This document shows positions 38,001-45,655 of a stretch of DNA of 64,000 nt, piece by piece (position 1 is the first letter of the stretch; every line of letters begins with the position of its first letter). Made by a program: the position numbers and the translations under genes. The stretch is from Cyclobacteriaceae bacterium (GTDB lineage Bacteria > Bacteroidota > Bacteroidia > Cytophagales > Cyclobacteriaceae). Below the pieces are notes generated by a model that worked only from the letters and a program-made list of their open reading frames with translations, was not told the origin of the DNA and made no database searches. Where the stretch lies: positions 248,001 to 312,000 of the forward strand of contig JAEUUC010000007.1 in assembly GCA_016787665.1 (NCBI GenBank), written 5' to 3'.

Positions 38001-41000
38001 GTGGGTGTGAACTACCTGGCAACGGATGAATTCACGAATACCGGGAACGCGCCATTGACCGTAGGGTATACCGTGGTGCCGATCAGCGCGGATGGCTGCT
38101 TGGGTGATCCACGCATCGTAACCGTTACCATCGATCCGGAGCCTGTCGTGTCAACAAGCCTGAATGCTACCGTATGCAGCGATCAGGTTACCGGCCTTGT
38201 TCTCAATACCAACGGGCTGTCGGTTGCGGCTTCCAATTATAACATTACAGCTTCCACCGTAAGCCCCGGGCTGGTGGCTGCGGGTGGAAATGCCTTAGTG
38301 CCGGCCACCGGTGTTGCAGCTGGCTACCTCAGCAACGACCGCTTTAACAATGTAGGACCCCTGCCTCTTACCGTTACCTATACGGTTGTCCCGGTCAGTG
38401 CTGCTGGCTGTTTCGGTAGTCCACAAGTGATTACAATGACGATCAACCCTGAGCCGGTGGTCGCGACTACCCTTAATGCGGGTGTGTGCAGTGATCTGCC
38501 CATTGGCCTCGTCTTGAATACAAATGGTACTTCGGTGGGAGCGGCCAACTATAACGTTACAGCGATTTCGGTGGGAGCCGGACTTGTTGCGGCAGGAACT
38601 AATGCGGCAATACCCGCAACGGGGGTTAATGCGAACTATGTTGCAAACGATGTGTTTACGAACACCACCAACGCGGCCATTACCGTAAACTATACGATTG
38701 TGGCCATCAGCGCAGCAGGTTGCGTCAGCGATCCGCAGGTGGTAACCATTACCATTGCCCCGGAACCGGTCGTTTCTACGACATTGGATAAGTCGGTATG
38801 CAGTGACCTGCCCATTGCGTTAACCCTGAACACCAACGGAACCTCCATCGGAGCTGCGGACTATAACATCATCAACCAGACGATCGCGGCAGGCCTTACG
38901 CCTGGCGGTGCCAATGCAGTAGTGCCGGCCAACGGAGTGGCGGCAGCCTATCTCGCCAATGACGTGTTTACCAACAACACCAACGGTCCGTTAACCGTCA
39001 CCTATACGGTGGTGCCACGAAGTGCAGGTAACTGTTTTGGTAATTCCAGATTAATCACCGTTACGATCAATCCCGAGCCGGTACTTTCGCCTGCGCTTGA
39101 TCGTACGGCTTGTTCGGATGTAAATATTGGATTAGTCCTCAATACCAATGGAACGTCTGTTGCGGCTGGTTCGTACAACATTGTCACCCGCACGATTGCC
39201 CCGGGATTGACCGCTAATGCAGGCAATGTGGCAGTTCCGGCCAGCAATGTTGTCGCCAATTATCTGTCTGCGGATCAGTTCACTAATACCGGAAACCTTC
39301 CGCTGGCCGTTACCTATCAGGTTGTTCCAGTTTCGGCCGCGGGTTGTTTAGGTGATGCCGTCACCGTCACCGTTACGATTGATCCCGAGCCAGTGGTGGC
39401 GAACGGACTTGATCGAACGGAGTGTAGTGACTTGCCGATTGGCCTGACGCTGAATACGAACGGAACGTCCGTTGCCGCGGCCACCTATAACATCACGAGC
39501 ATTACAGTGGCGGGTGGTCTTACCGCCAATGCAGGCAACGCTGCGGTGCCCGCAACCGGAGTAGCCGCAAACTACATGGCCGGTCATATTTTTACCAACA
39601 CGACTAGTGGTTCTTTGACCGTAACATACATTGTGGTACCTGTCAGTGGTGCGGGTTGTGCAGGCGATCCTAAGACCATTACGGTGACGATAGACCCCGA
39701 ACCGGTTATTTCGGCCGGGCTCGACCGCACGGTTTGTAGTGACGTTGCTTCCGGGCTTGTGATCACCACGCTGGGTACATCGGTGCCCGCTGCGAGTTAT
39801 AATGTAACCGCGATAGCGGTAGATCCGGGCCTCACAGCTTCGGTGACGAATGCGGTCATTCCCGGCACGGGCGTTAATGCCAACTACCTCAATGCGGATC
39901 AATTCACAAACACAGGCGCTACGCCTTTAACGGTGACCTATACCGTGGTGCCGGTAAGTGCTGCTGGCTGTTTGGGTAATCCACGTAACATCATTCTCAC
40001 CGTTAATCCGGAGCCGGTGGCGTCCACCTTGCTGGACCGCACGGCTTGCAGCGATGTCGCCACTGGACTTAATCTGAATACAAACGGAACCTCGGTGGCA
40101 GCGGCCACCTGGAATATTACCGCACGCACAATTGCCCCCACGCTGACGGCAGGGGTGGGCAATGCTATTGTGCCGGCCACGGGAGTTGCCGCTAACTACC
40201 TGGCGAGCGATCAGTTTACTAACACGACCAACGGTTCGTTGCAGGTGACCTACACCGTTGTACCGGTATCGGGTGCAGGGTGCGTAGGTAGTACGCAAGT
40301 TATTACCGTTACGATTGACCCCGAGCCCGTGCTGGCCAACACGTTGAACCGTACCGTTTGTAGCGACCAGCCATCGGCACTGGTTCTAAATACGAATGGT
40401 ACTTCCGTTGCGGCTTCCAATTACAACATCACCTCGGTAGTGGTTCCGGGCGGCCTCACGGTTGTCTCGGCCGCGGTGATTCCGGCTGTTGGTGTGGCGG
40501 ATAATTATCTCGCCACAGACACATATCGGAACACGACCAACGCACCGCTTACGGTGGACTATACCGTAGTGCCGGTAAGTGCAGCGGGTTGTTTGGGCAA
40601 TCCAGTCGTGGTTAAAGTAAATGTGAACCCCGAGCCCGTGGTGGCTGTGGTTACGCCATCTGTGTGCAGTGATCAGGTGATCGGACTAAGCCTGACCACC
40701 GTAGGAACTTCAGTGCCAGCCGCAACCTACAACATCACAGCCGTGACGATTACTCCCGGCCTTACCCCAGCAGGTACAAATGCTGTGATACCTGGAAATG
40801 GTGTTGGTGCGGGCTACCTGGCGAACGACATTTATACAAACCCGGGCAACGCCCCGTTAACCGTTGATTATACGGTCGTGCCGATCAGTGCGGCCCTCTG
40901 TTTGGGCGATCCGGTTGTCATCACAGTGACCATTAATCCCGAGCCGGTACTTTCAAATGCACTTGACCGGACCGTTTGCAGCGATGTTGCCGGTGGCATC

Positions 41001-44000
41001 GTGCTCAACACCAATGGTACATCTGTGCCTGCTGCGAACTACAACATCGTTAGCATTAACATCAGCGGGGGATTGACCGCAGCACCGGGCAATGTTCCGA
41101 TTGCCAATGGTGTAGCGGCCAATTACCTGGCGAATGACGTATTCACGAACAAGACCAATGCCTCACTTACCGTGACGTACCGCGTGGTGCCCGTCAGCGC
41201 GGGTGGCTGTTTGGGTGATCCGCTCGATGTTTTGCTCACCGTTGATCCGGAGCCGGTCGTTGATCCAGCGCTGGCCAACCGCACGGTTTGCAGCAATGCG
41301 GTGACGGGAGTCATTCTGAATACGAATGGAGTATCGGTGGCTGCTGCCAACTACAATATCACGCTCGTCAGCCAGGATGCTGGCCTTACGGGTACGCCCA
41401 CTACTGGAGCCGGTTTGGCAGCCAATGCCATTCAAAACGACATTTACTCGAACGTTACCGCGGTACCTCTAAGAGTGGTTTACCGGGTGGTGCCAATCGC
41501 GGCCAGTGGCTGTGTGGGTGATCCGTTCAACATCACGGTAACGGTTAATCCGGAGCCGGTAGTCAATCCCAACCTTGATAACGCGGTGTGCAGCCGGGAG
41601 AATGGTGGTATTATCTTAAGTACCAATGGCACGTCTGCTGCAGCCAACGCGTATCGCCTGGTGGGTGTGGTAGTGCCGGGCACCATCGCGGCTGATCCTG
41701 CCAATACGATCGTGGGTACGACATCCGGTATCAACATGATTCGGAACGATAGATACACGAATCTGACCTCCGGGCCGGTAGTTGTTGTTTATGAAATGCG
41801 CGGCATTTCATTGCAAGGTTGCGAAGGACAGTCTGAGTTTATCAACCTGACCATTAATCCGGAGCCGATTCTGGTACCGGGCACCGTTACGCTGTGTAGC
41901 GATGTGCCTTCGGGCATCGTGCTGAGCCCGGCCGTAGGATCAGTGGCCATTGATCAATATGAGTTAAAGGCTATTGCCAAGGCACCGGCCTTGGTAGCTG
42001 GCGGAAGTAATGCCGGACTGGGGTTATACAATACTGCTAACTTCCTGGCGGGCGATACGTTTACCAATACCACCAACGGTCCGTTGACGGTAACGTATAC
42101 GATTGTGCCGATTGCGGCAGGCTGCCGAGGCAGTGATCAAACGGTTCTCTTTACGGTCAATCCGGCTCCGGCCATTCAAACCGGACTGGATCGCACGGTC
42201 TGCCACAACGAAACGGGAGGCATTGTATTTGCCACCGCCCCGACCAGCGTAGCAGCGCCCACGTACAACATCATTAGCGTAACCATTGCGCCCGGGTTGA
42301 CGCAAACGGCTGGCAACACGGGAGCGCGCAATGGCGTGTTAGCTAATGAGGTTCAAAATGATCAGTTCCAAAACTTAACGAGCAATCCACTTACCGTTAC
42401 CTATCGTATCGAACCCGTATCGGGTTCTGGCTGCCTGGGCCCTCAGCGCGATATTATCCTGACGGTAGAGCCCAATATTGTAGCGGCTCCGATCAACAAC
42501 CTGTCTGATATCTGTAGTGGTGTGCAAACCAACATTGATTTGCAATCGCCTACCAACCCCACCAGTGGCCCGGTGACGTTCAATTATGTTGCTTCGATTA
42601 CCGCGGGTACGGGCGTGACGGGATTTGTGGCTGCATTGAACAACTTACCGGAAGGAACGATTATTCAGGATCAATTGGTGAACAACTCCAATAATGTGGC
42701 TACGGTTCGTTATCGGATCACTCCGGTCGCCAACGGGGCAAAAGGAGGAGTAGGGTGTTCTGGCAATTTTGTGGATGTGTTTGTTAACATTGACCCCAAG
42801 CCTCGCTTGACGGCCGTACCGTTGATTCAAAGTGTGTGTGAAGGTGTTGCTACCAACATAACGCTGAACTCCACCACGGTGCCTTCGGCCGGCAACGTGC
42901 GTTTTGAGGTTACGAATGTAGTCGCTACCGGTGGCGTAACTGGTTTTACTCCAGTGACCACGCTGATTGCTCCCGGCAGTACACTGGCGGATGTTTTGAG
43001 TAACCCTACGATTACCGATCAGACGGTGACGTATACCTTACTGCCGCGCATCGTGGGCGGGCCTGGTTGCGTGGGTGACCCGGTCGTGTTAACCATTACA
43101 GTAAAACCGCTCCCAACTGTCACGGCTGCAGCGCCTGCACCGATTTGTACTGGTGATATTATTGACATCGATCTGAATCCCGATGTGTTGAACACGGTAT
43201 GTACGTGGACGGTTTCGGCCCCGGGAATTACCGGTGCCTCACCTGGCTCGGGTAACAAGATATTCCAGACGCTATTCAACAATACGTTTGCGCCTGCCAC
43301 CGCTACCTACACCGTAACCCCGCGGGTTAATGGCTGTGATGGAACACCAATTACGATCAATGTTGTCGTGAATCCGAAACCCGATGTCATTGGCGTTCCG
43401 ACCACACTAAATGTTTGTGACGGAGCCACGCTTAACGTGCCGCTCAATGGGAATGTGGCCGGTACTACCTATTCCTGGACGGTTACGGACCCCAGTGGTC
43501 TGGGAGTTCCGCTAACCGGGTCCGGCAACGTCATTAACATTAGCCCGATTTTGAATAACACAGGTGTGCAGGCACCCCTGACCTTCTCAATTACGCCTTC
43601 GGCTAATGGCTGTGATGGAAACATCAAGGTATTACTCGTTAATGTGGCACCGCGGTTAGGCGCACGTTTCTTGTCTTCCAATGCATCGATTTGTTTGGGT
43701 AGCTCTGAATTCCTGATCGTTCAGTTGGATGGCCAGGCGCCATTCACGTTGGTTTACAATCAGAATGATGGGACAACAAGCACGGACATCACCCTGACGA
43801 ATGTTGGCAATGTAAGGGTGATTCAGGTTACACCACCCACTACTGGAACGTATACCTACACGCTTAGATCTGTTACGGATGTATTCAACTGCCCGCTAAA
43901 CATAGCCGCTCCAGCTCCGGACCAGGTTTCGACTGTAAATGTGGGCGACACGAATTCGAACTTCACGGTGCTTACCCCTACGCCTACGTGTGGACCTCGC

Positions 44001-45638
44001 ACCTTCGAATTCCAGTACAATCAAGTGGCCGGGGTTCAGTATACCTGGCAATGGTTTGATGGAAGTCCCGACTCTGTGTATGTGGCAGCGGTTACGCAAC
44101 CGAACACCATCGTTCGGCATCGGTTTACTAATCCCAGTCCGGTCGGAAACATTACTTTCAATGTCACGTTGCGTACGCAGCTGCTGGCTCCGTTCCCCGG
44201 TTGCTTCAAGTCGACTGTACGGCCGATTACGATATTCCCGTCCATGGTGGTCAACGTGTTCCCCAATCGGAGTGAGATATGCGGGGGTGAACAAGTACAG
44301 TTCTTTAATCAGAGTCTGGGCGTGACTTCACACCGTTGGTTCTGGCGCCTGCAGGGTACCACCGCGCAAAATGATGTACGAACCACAGCAACGGTGGTAT
44401 ATACACTCACGAATACGACCTCCATGACTCCGTTGGTGTATGAGATTGTTTATCAGGCGAACAACGGCAACTGCCCGGTGCCGGATGTGGTGATTCCGAT
44501 AACGGTCCATCGCTCGGTGGTAGCCGATTTCACGGTGCCGTCACCGTTACCTCAATTCACCGGTGCACCTGTGTCGGTGTTGTTCACCAATAACTCGAAC
44601 CCGAATGATCCGGCTGTGCGGTATGAGTGGAATTTCGGCCTGGATTCCAACCCGTTGGATTTCACTGGCCAAACGCCACCGGCCGTGATTTACGGTTCGG
44701 CAGGTTTCCGAACGATCACGCTCCGCGCGACCAATACGTTGGCGGAGGTGGTGGGTCTGACCTGTGCCGATACCGAGACGAAGACCATCAATATCGTTGT
44801 TCCTCCGCTCACGGCCGACTTTGAAGCAGGACCTCCCGCATCGTGTATCCCCGCCACCATTAGCGTCACCCAGAGTACGTTGGGCGGTAATAGGAATACA
44901 TGGGAAATTGTTGATCAGGGCGGCAATGTCGCGGGTCGTCAGTTCAACGTGAATACACCTTCATTCCTGGTTACGGCTCCCGGAGACTATACGATTATCC
45001 TGCGGGTAGAAAACACCCTGACGGGTCAGCAGCTAACCACGCAAAAAGGCACGTTCAAAGTGATTGAAAATCCGGTCGCCTCGTTCCAGGCGCGCCCCAC
45101 CACGGTGTTCGTTCCGGATGATGAGTTGTCAACGTTTAACTTCAGCACAGGCGCCACCGGTTACGAGTGGTACTTTGGAGACGGAGGCACGTCATTCTTT
45201 GAAGAGCCAAAGTACACCTACGCAGTGGAGGGCGTTTACGAACTCATGCTTATCGCCCTGCGCGATGAGGCGGGCGTAGTCTGCCGGGATACGGCTACAC
45301 AAACCATTACCGCGAAGCAGGGTGGTGTAACCAAAATTCCGAATGCCTTTACTCCGAATCCGGGAGGCCCGACAGGCGGGGCTCAGCCGGGCGGTGGAAC
45401 GGGGGCAATCAATGATGTGTTCCTTCCGATTGTGAAGGGTGCGCTGGAGTTTAACATGCAGATATTTGATCGCTGGGGGAACCTGATTTTTGAGAGTAAC
45501 AATTCCAGCATCGGATGGGACGGGTATGATAAGAACGGTCGACTGATGCCGAACGGGGTATACGTATATAAACTAACGGTTCGGTTGTCGGATGAGCAGC
45601 GAACGACTCAGATCGGTGATGTCACATTAATTCGATAA
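29070..45638 (+). CDS. Giant T9SS-secreted repeat adhesin, 5,522 aa (SprB-like layout)
   Basis: A 5,522-residue surface protein with a signal peptide (1-24, cleaved near AAGQ). Residues 25-330 hold a PKD-type domain (HFNWGDGTPEN) plus a conserved region shared with the second adhesin. Residues 330-1878 carry varied Ig/PKD-like domains, with a probable inserted jelly-roll domain at about 1079-1255. Residues 1879-4467 are 25 tandem repeats of about 104 residues. More PKD-like domains follow to about 5420. The C-terminal 100 residues are a CHU_C domain (KIPNAFTPNPGG, FDRWGNLIFES, NGVYVYKLTV, ending GDVTLIR), the type B sorting signal of T9SS. A downstream SprF-like gene supports a cell-surface adhesin, perhaps for gliding or attachment. 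The frame is open over 16.5 kb. The ligand is unknown. Confidence 0.93.
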   Translation: MFFKAARFLLIVLTLVVSIQEAAGQCALLPPILSLGSNKFPNRLCSQVTADIEYAIRFSANLPAGNTYRVHFNWGDGTPENQVLLAPGSSNYTITQNHVFPVNSDCEYQVNVFIRVNGAFCANTLQQQVISTWRTDAFNGGNVQLISPVTNTSIHTVCRGDNVNIIFNDQTTYNCNSTYPANYPPNNPVQTPNEQVRWQQIVYNTPIGGAKIPNVSVNGVPVTGAGGANIIANYQDTRGVFQMLPPVLVNDPRRRASLPITAPGGFGAGFPQVGDEFEVTIRYWNFCNPYANDFDNTPVNGDVINGDNPPVEQVALIRIIDAPAAPTVNNPSVCETTGTGSYNITATGVGGGPLTYTWYKEAALTTVLQGPSADNTFNPATEGPVGDRIPTTVTGSQTFTRYVTVTQGSNNCTSPPATITIRIDDQNTGGTIAHPLGASPITICNTTDPAAFTSTVAGSGGGPDGPDPDLLGDFTYQWQNASAVGGPYNDIPGATSDTFDPTNAQVLAGRFFRRRVRSGNCPDVFSNVIEFVINTPPTGGTIGSNQTICIAPGDPALLTSSVAGGGGNGTPSYQWESSTVGGGVGFAAIPGATAVTYNPPAGLLVTTFYRRRNTSGVCVPNFVFSNEVQVIVEPVLSAGTIGNDQTICSGQTPVGLTGSAATGGNGGPYTYQWQQATAGPGGPYVAASGVNNTQNYTPPSLTLTTWYRRQATGGTCPAVFSNVVQITVNPLPTANNPTGGGAVCSGNPAPDIVWTGLTGTAPFTISYTITKNPGAIVTPVGPLAEPTSTFTIASPNPVGIAGDTFDYKITAITDANGCSASSAFLLALPARTVTIGGTAPAFDTPPSITPTDVCQNGASTTDPQLNFSLNPASTEAGSYTLSYRIDGAGPFTKNFTVNLGTGDPVGLSAFSEAALNNLAPNPHVIRVVSIATPSGCQTIFNTDLNFVVNPVPAAPTSPVNGTSCSTGSSVQISVTPQAGTVVLWFTDVAGTIAAVGTTAGAQNQQFTPTANTTQTYFAFSQSTTAPTLCRSAAGIAVQHTVDISPSAAAAGPPQSVCTTSTTLAATPANNGGSGTWTVPGSLAYFQNFSSFPSGTQTSTALNGWTRDVSNANAFPQQAPGGYFEVRGALGSGRFEAQNTNGNLGGGAGSRGPVFWNSPSIDISGLASAVASVALDNVSNDLDGGADEDYIRVSYSLNGGAFVTFENNGFQNGNFADITATSNAVSGSTLQIRVEISANAATETIAFDNIVVRAPGSTVSFSDANSATATVTGLTQNAPGSTPALNTLTWTVRSQLGVCANTTSNVVITVNPLPLAVNQTPQVCEDIFGGGARTNFDLTTLNAAVSASAANITVEWFFPGPAPAGPIAPANTPQTITNGKVYHFRLTNTVTGCQNTGTVTFTVNPLPIANDQTFEFCENSVGFGQATGINLTTFENAITGGVANRNVDWFEDAAFTTLIAPGAGAGQESNYFIATSKTIFARVTNTVTSCFQAADVTLNLKLRPVNNPIVGNPVVCTDPNNIVLYQVNPTLNPGSNYTWTVTGLPPAAVQLFGGGGTNSPNFFVLLKFPATGTVNLTMQETLNGCTGNVQNFAVTVASAPPAVVITGPTAVCTNQTGVVYSVPSNPTSIFTWTVAGATIVGPSSGPNLNTITVDYGVVTPVTVRVTETSSSGCAGPPSEVIVNVSPRPIMTSSATATVCSGNVPSLSFSANEASTFAWRVTSVTGGIGGTAVGNTGTGNLSQVLTNTSGAIGSVSYEVTPTSTLSGCAGSPQAVVVTVNPAPLLVVGQSKTVCSSQPIGYEILLSPATLPTGTTFSWLDPDGAGPATGQTVPAGSAGTIHINDVIPNLTNAPITVTYEVIPTSGLGCVGAPQNVVITVNPQPILSPALDVTQCSDLGIGLNLAVAGGSVAAANYNVTARAISAGLTPSGSNAIVPATGVAANYLATDAFTNTGTLPLTVTYTVVPVSAAGCAGAPVIVTAMINPEPVVSGALDRNACSDTNIGLVLNTAATSVGAATYNVTGRSIGVGLIAGGSNATVPATGQAANYLANDVYTNTGASPAIVTYTVVPVSAAGCVGDPRVITVTINPEPVVSNALNASVCSRSSIGLVLNTNGSSVAAFNYNITAINVSAGLTADAGNVAVPATGVATGYLTNDRYTNTTNSPLTVTYTVVPVSAALCAGDPRDVVITINPQPIVSTALDATVCSDLATGLTLAVSGTSVAATSYNIISRTISPGLTASGGNAFIPANGVAANYLANDVFTNTGATTLTVTYTVAGVSAAGCVGANQVITITINPEPVMASGLDATVCSNDPINLTLNTNGASVAAATYNITARTIAGGLVPGVGNVAVPANGVAANYLLNDQFANTGPAPLNVTYTVVPVSAAGCLGNPFVITRTINPEPVVATTLDATVCSDQNIGLTLNTNGVSVGAFNYNITNVTVAPGLTAAVSNAIVPATAVPAGYLNADRYTNVTANPLNVVYTVVGVSASGCESAPRDITLTINPEPVVSTTLNATVCSDQAIGLILNTNGTSVAAANYNIVSRTLAGSVTGDLGNAAVSANGVAANYLANDRYNNVGSLPGSVTFVVVPVAANGCLGNPQSIVITIEPEPVVSTTLNANTCSDQPINLTLNTNGSSVAAATYNVTAISIAGGLTASVGNAAVPAAGVAANYLATDRYTNTGAVPRDVTYTVAGVSASGCVGDSRVITMTILPEPVVSNALNATVCSDAAIGLTLNTNGTSVAALNYNVVSKLVAGGLVEAGTNAAVPASGVAVNYLANDRFTNVGGAPLTVVYTVEGVSSAGCVGDQRAITITINPEPVISTTLNATVCSDLTIGLTLNTNGSSVAAANYNVTARTISAGLTAAVTNAAVPGTAVAANYLVNDRFTNTGALPLTVTYTVVGVSADGCVGNLQVITITINPEPVVSGTLDKTVCSDTPLALTLNTNGSSVAAASYDITARSVAVGLSPAVGNAAVPASGVGVNYLATDEFTNTGNAPLTVGYTVVPISADGCLGDPRIVTVTIDPEPVVSTSLNATVCSDQVTGLVLNTNGLSVAASNYNITASTVSPGLVAAGGNALVPATGVAAGYLSNDRFNNVGPLPLTVTYTVVPVSAAGCFGSPQVITMTINPEPVVATTLNAGVCSDLPIGLVLNTNGTSVGAANYNVTAISVGAGLVAAGTNAAIPATGVNANYVANDVFTNTTNAAITVNYTIVAISAAGCVSDPQVVTITIAPEPVVSTTLDKSVCSDLPIALTLNTNGTSIGAADYNIINQTIAAGLTPGGANAVVPANGVAAAYLANDVFTNNTNGPLTVTYTVVPRSAGNCFGNSRLITVTINPEPVLSPALDRTACSDVNIGLVLNTNGTSVAAGSYNIVTRTIAPGLTANAGNVAVPASNVVANYLSADQFTNTGNLPLAVTYQVVPVSAAGCLGDAVTVTVTIDPEPVVANGLDRTECSDLPIGLTLNTNGTSVAAATYNITSITVAGGLTANAGNAAVPATGVAANYMAGHIFTNTTSGSLTVTYIVVPVSGAGCAGDPKTITVTIDPEPVISAGLDRTVCSDVASGLVITTLGTSVPAASYNVTAIAVDPGLTASVTNAVIPGTGVNANYLNADQFTNTGATPLTVTYTVVPVSAAGCLGNPRNIILTVNPEPVASTLLDRTACSDVATGLNLNTNGTSVAAATWNITARTIAPTLTAGVGNAIVPATGVAANYLASDQFTNTTNGSLQVTYTVVPVSGAGCVGSTQVITVTIDPEPVLANTLNRTVCSDQPSALVLNTNGTSVAASNYNITSVVVPGGLTVVSAAVIPAVGVADNYLATDTYRNTTNAPLTVDYTVVPVSAAGCLGNPVVVKVNVNPEPVVAVVTPSVCSDQVIGLSLTTVGTSVPAATYNITAVTITPGLTPAGTNAVIPGNGVGAGYLANDIYTNPGNAPLTVDYTVVPISAALCLGDPVVITVTINPEPVLSNALDRTVCSDVAGGIVLNTNGTSVPAANYNIVSINISGGLTAAPGNVPIANGVAANYLANDVFTNKTNASLTVTYRVVPVSAGGCLGDPLDVLLTVDPEPVVDPALANRTVCSNAVTGVILNTNGVSVAAANYNITLVSQDAGLTGTPTTGAGLAANAIQNDIYSNVTAVPLRVVYRVVPIAASGCVGDPFNITVTVNPEPVVNPNLDNAVCSRENGGIILSTNGTSAAANAYRLVGVVVPGTIAADPANTIVGTTSGINMIRNDRYTNLTSGPVVVVYEMRGISLQGCEGQSEFINLTINPEPILVPGTVTLCSDVPSGIVLSPAVGSVAIDQYELKAIAKAPALVAGGSNAGLGLYNTANFLAGDTFTNTTNGPLTVTYTIVPIAAGCRGSDQTVLFTVNPAPAIQTGLDRTVCHNETGGIVFATAPTSVAAPTYNIISVTIAPGLTQTAGNTGARNGVLANEVQNDQFQNLTSNPLTVTYRIEPVSGSGCLGPQRDIILTVEPNIVAAPINNLSDICSGVQTNIDLQSPTNPTSGPVTFNYVASITAGTGVTGFVAALNNLPEGTIIQDQLVNNSNNVATVRYRITPVANGAKGGVGCSGNFVDVFVNIDPKPRLTAVPLIQSVCEGVATNITLNSTTVPSAGNVRFEVTNVVATGGVTGFTPVTTLIAPGSTLADVLSNPTITDQTVTYTLLPRIVGGPGCVGDPVVLTITVKPLPTVTAAAPAPICTGDIIDIDLNPDVLNTVCTWTVSAPGITGASPGSGNKIFQTLFNNTFAPATATYTVTPRVNGCDGTPITINVVVNPKPDVIGVPTTLNVCDGATLNVPLNGNVAGTTYSWTVTDPSGLGVPLTGSGNVINISPILNNTGVQAPLTFSITPSANGCDGNIKVLLVNVAPRLGARFLSSNASICLGSSEFLIVQLDGQAPFTLVYNQNDGTTSTDITLTNVGNVRVIQVTPPTTGTYTYTLRSVTDVFNCPLNIAAPAPDQVSTVNVGDTNSNFTVLTPTPTCGPRTFEFQYNQVAGVQYTWQWFDGSPDSVYVAAVTQPNTIVRHRFTNPSPVGNITFNVTLRTQLLAPFPGCFKSTVRPITIFPSMVVNVFPNRSEICGGEQVQFFNQSLGVTSHRWFWRLQGTTAQNDVRTTATVVYTLTNTTSMTPLVYEIVYQANNGNCPVPDVVIPITVHRSVVADFTVPSPLPQFTGAPVSVLFTNNSNPNDPAVRYEWNFGLDSNPLDFTGQTPPAVIYGSAGFRTITLRATNTLAEVVGLTCADTETKTINIVVPPLTADFEAGPPASCIPATISVTQSTLGGNRNTWEIVDQGGNVAGRQFNVNTPSFLVTAPGDYTIILRVENTLTGQQLTTQKGTFKVIENPVASFQARPTTVFVPDDELSTFNFSTGATGYEWYFGDGGTSFFEEPKYTYAVEGVYELMLIALRDEAGVVCRDTATQTITAKQGGVTKIPNAFTPNPGGPTGGAQPGGGTGAINDVFLPIVKGALEFNMQIFDRWGNLIFESNNSSIGWDGYDKNGRLMPNGVYVYKLTVRLSDEQRTTQIGDVTLIR
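34704..42470 (+). repeat. Array of 25 coding repeats of about 311 bp (about 104 aa)
   Basis: Each unit opens with a PEPVVS-like motif, followed by L-(D/N)-x-x-V-C-S-D, then G-L-x-L-N-T-N-G-T-S-V-A-A, A-N-Y-L-x-N-D-x-F-T-N, the strand T-V-T-Y-T-V-V-P-V-S-A and a second Cys in A-G-C-x-G. By counting the PEP/PQP starts I find 25 units; 7,767 bases over 25 gives 310.7 bases each. Every unit keeps two cysteines, which suggests one disulfide per repeat. Units differ in both sequence and codon choice, so the array is old rather than recently amplified. Confidence 0.92.
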
Positions 45639-45655
45639 ATCAGTAAATTGGGGCG

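Noticed and set aside
34704..42470. CRISPR-like or satellite array reading of the 311-bp periodicity
   Set aside because: The period is a whole protein domain in one continuous reading frame; no short identical repeats with unique spacers are present.
29500..44510. Many open frames on the minus strand opposite the giant adhesin, and short plus-strand frames within it
   Set aside because: They repeat with the period of the coding repeats and have no recognisable domains; they are shadows of the codon bias of the real frame.
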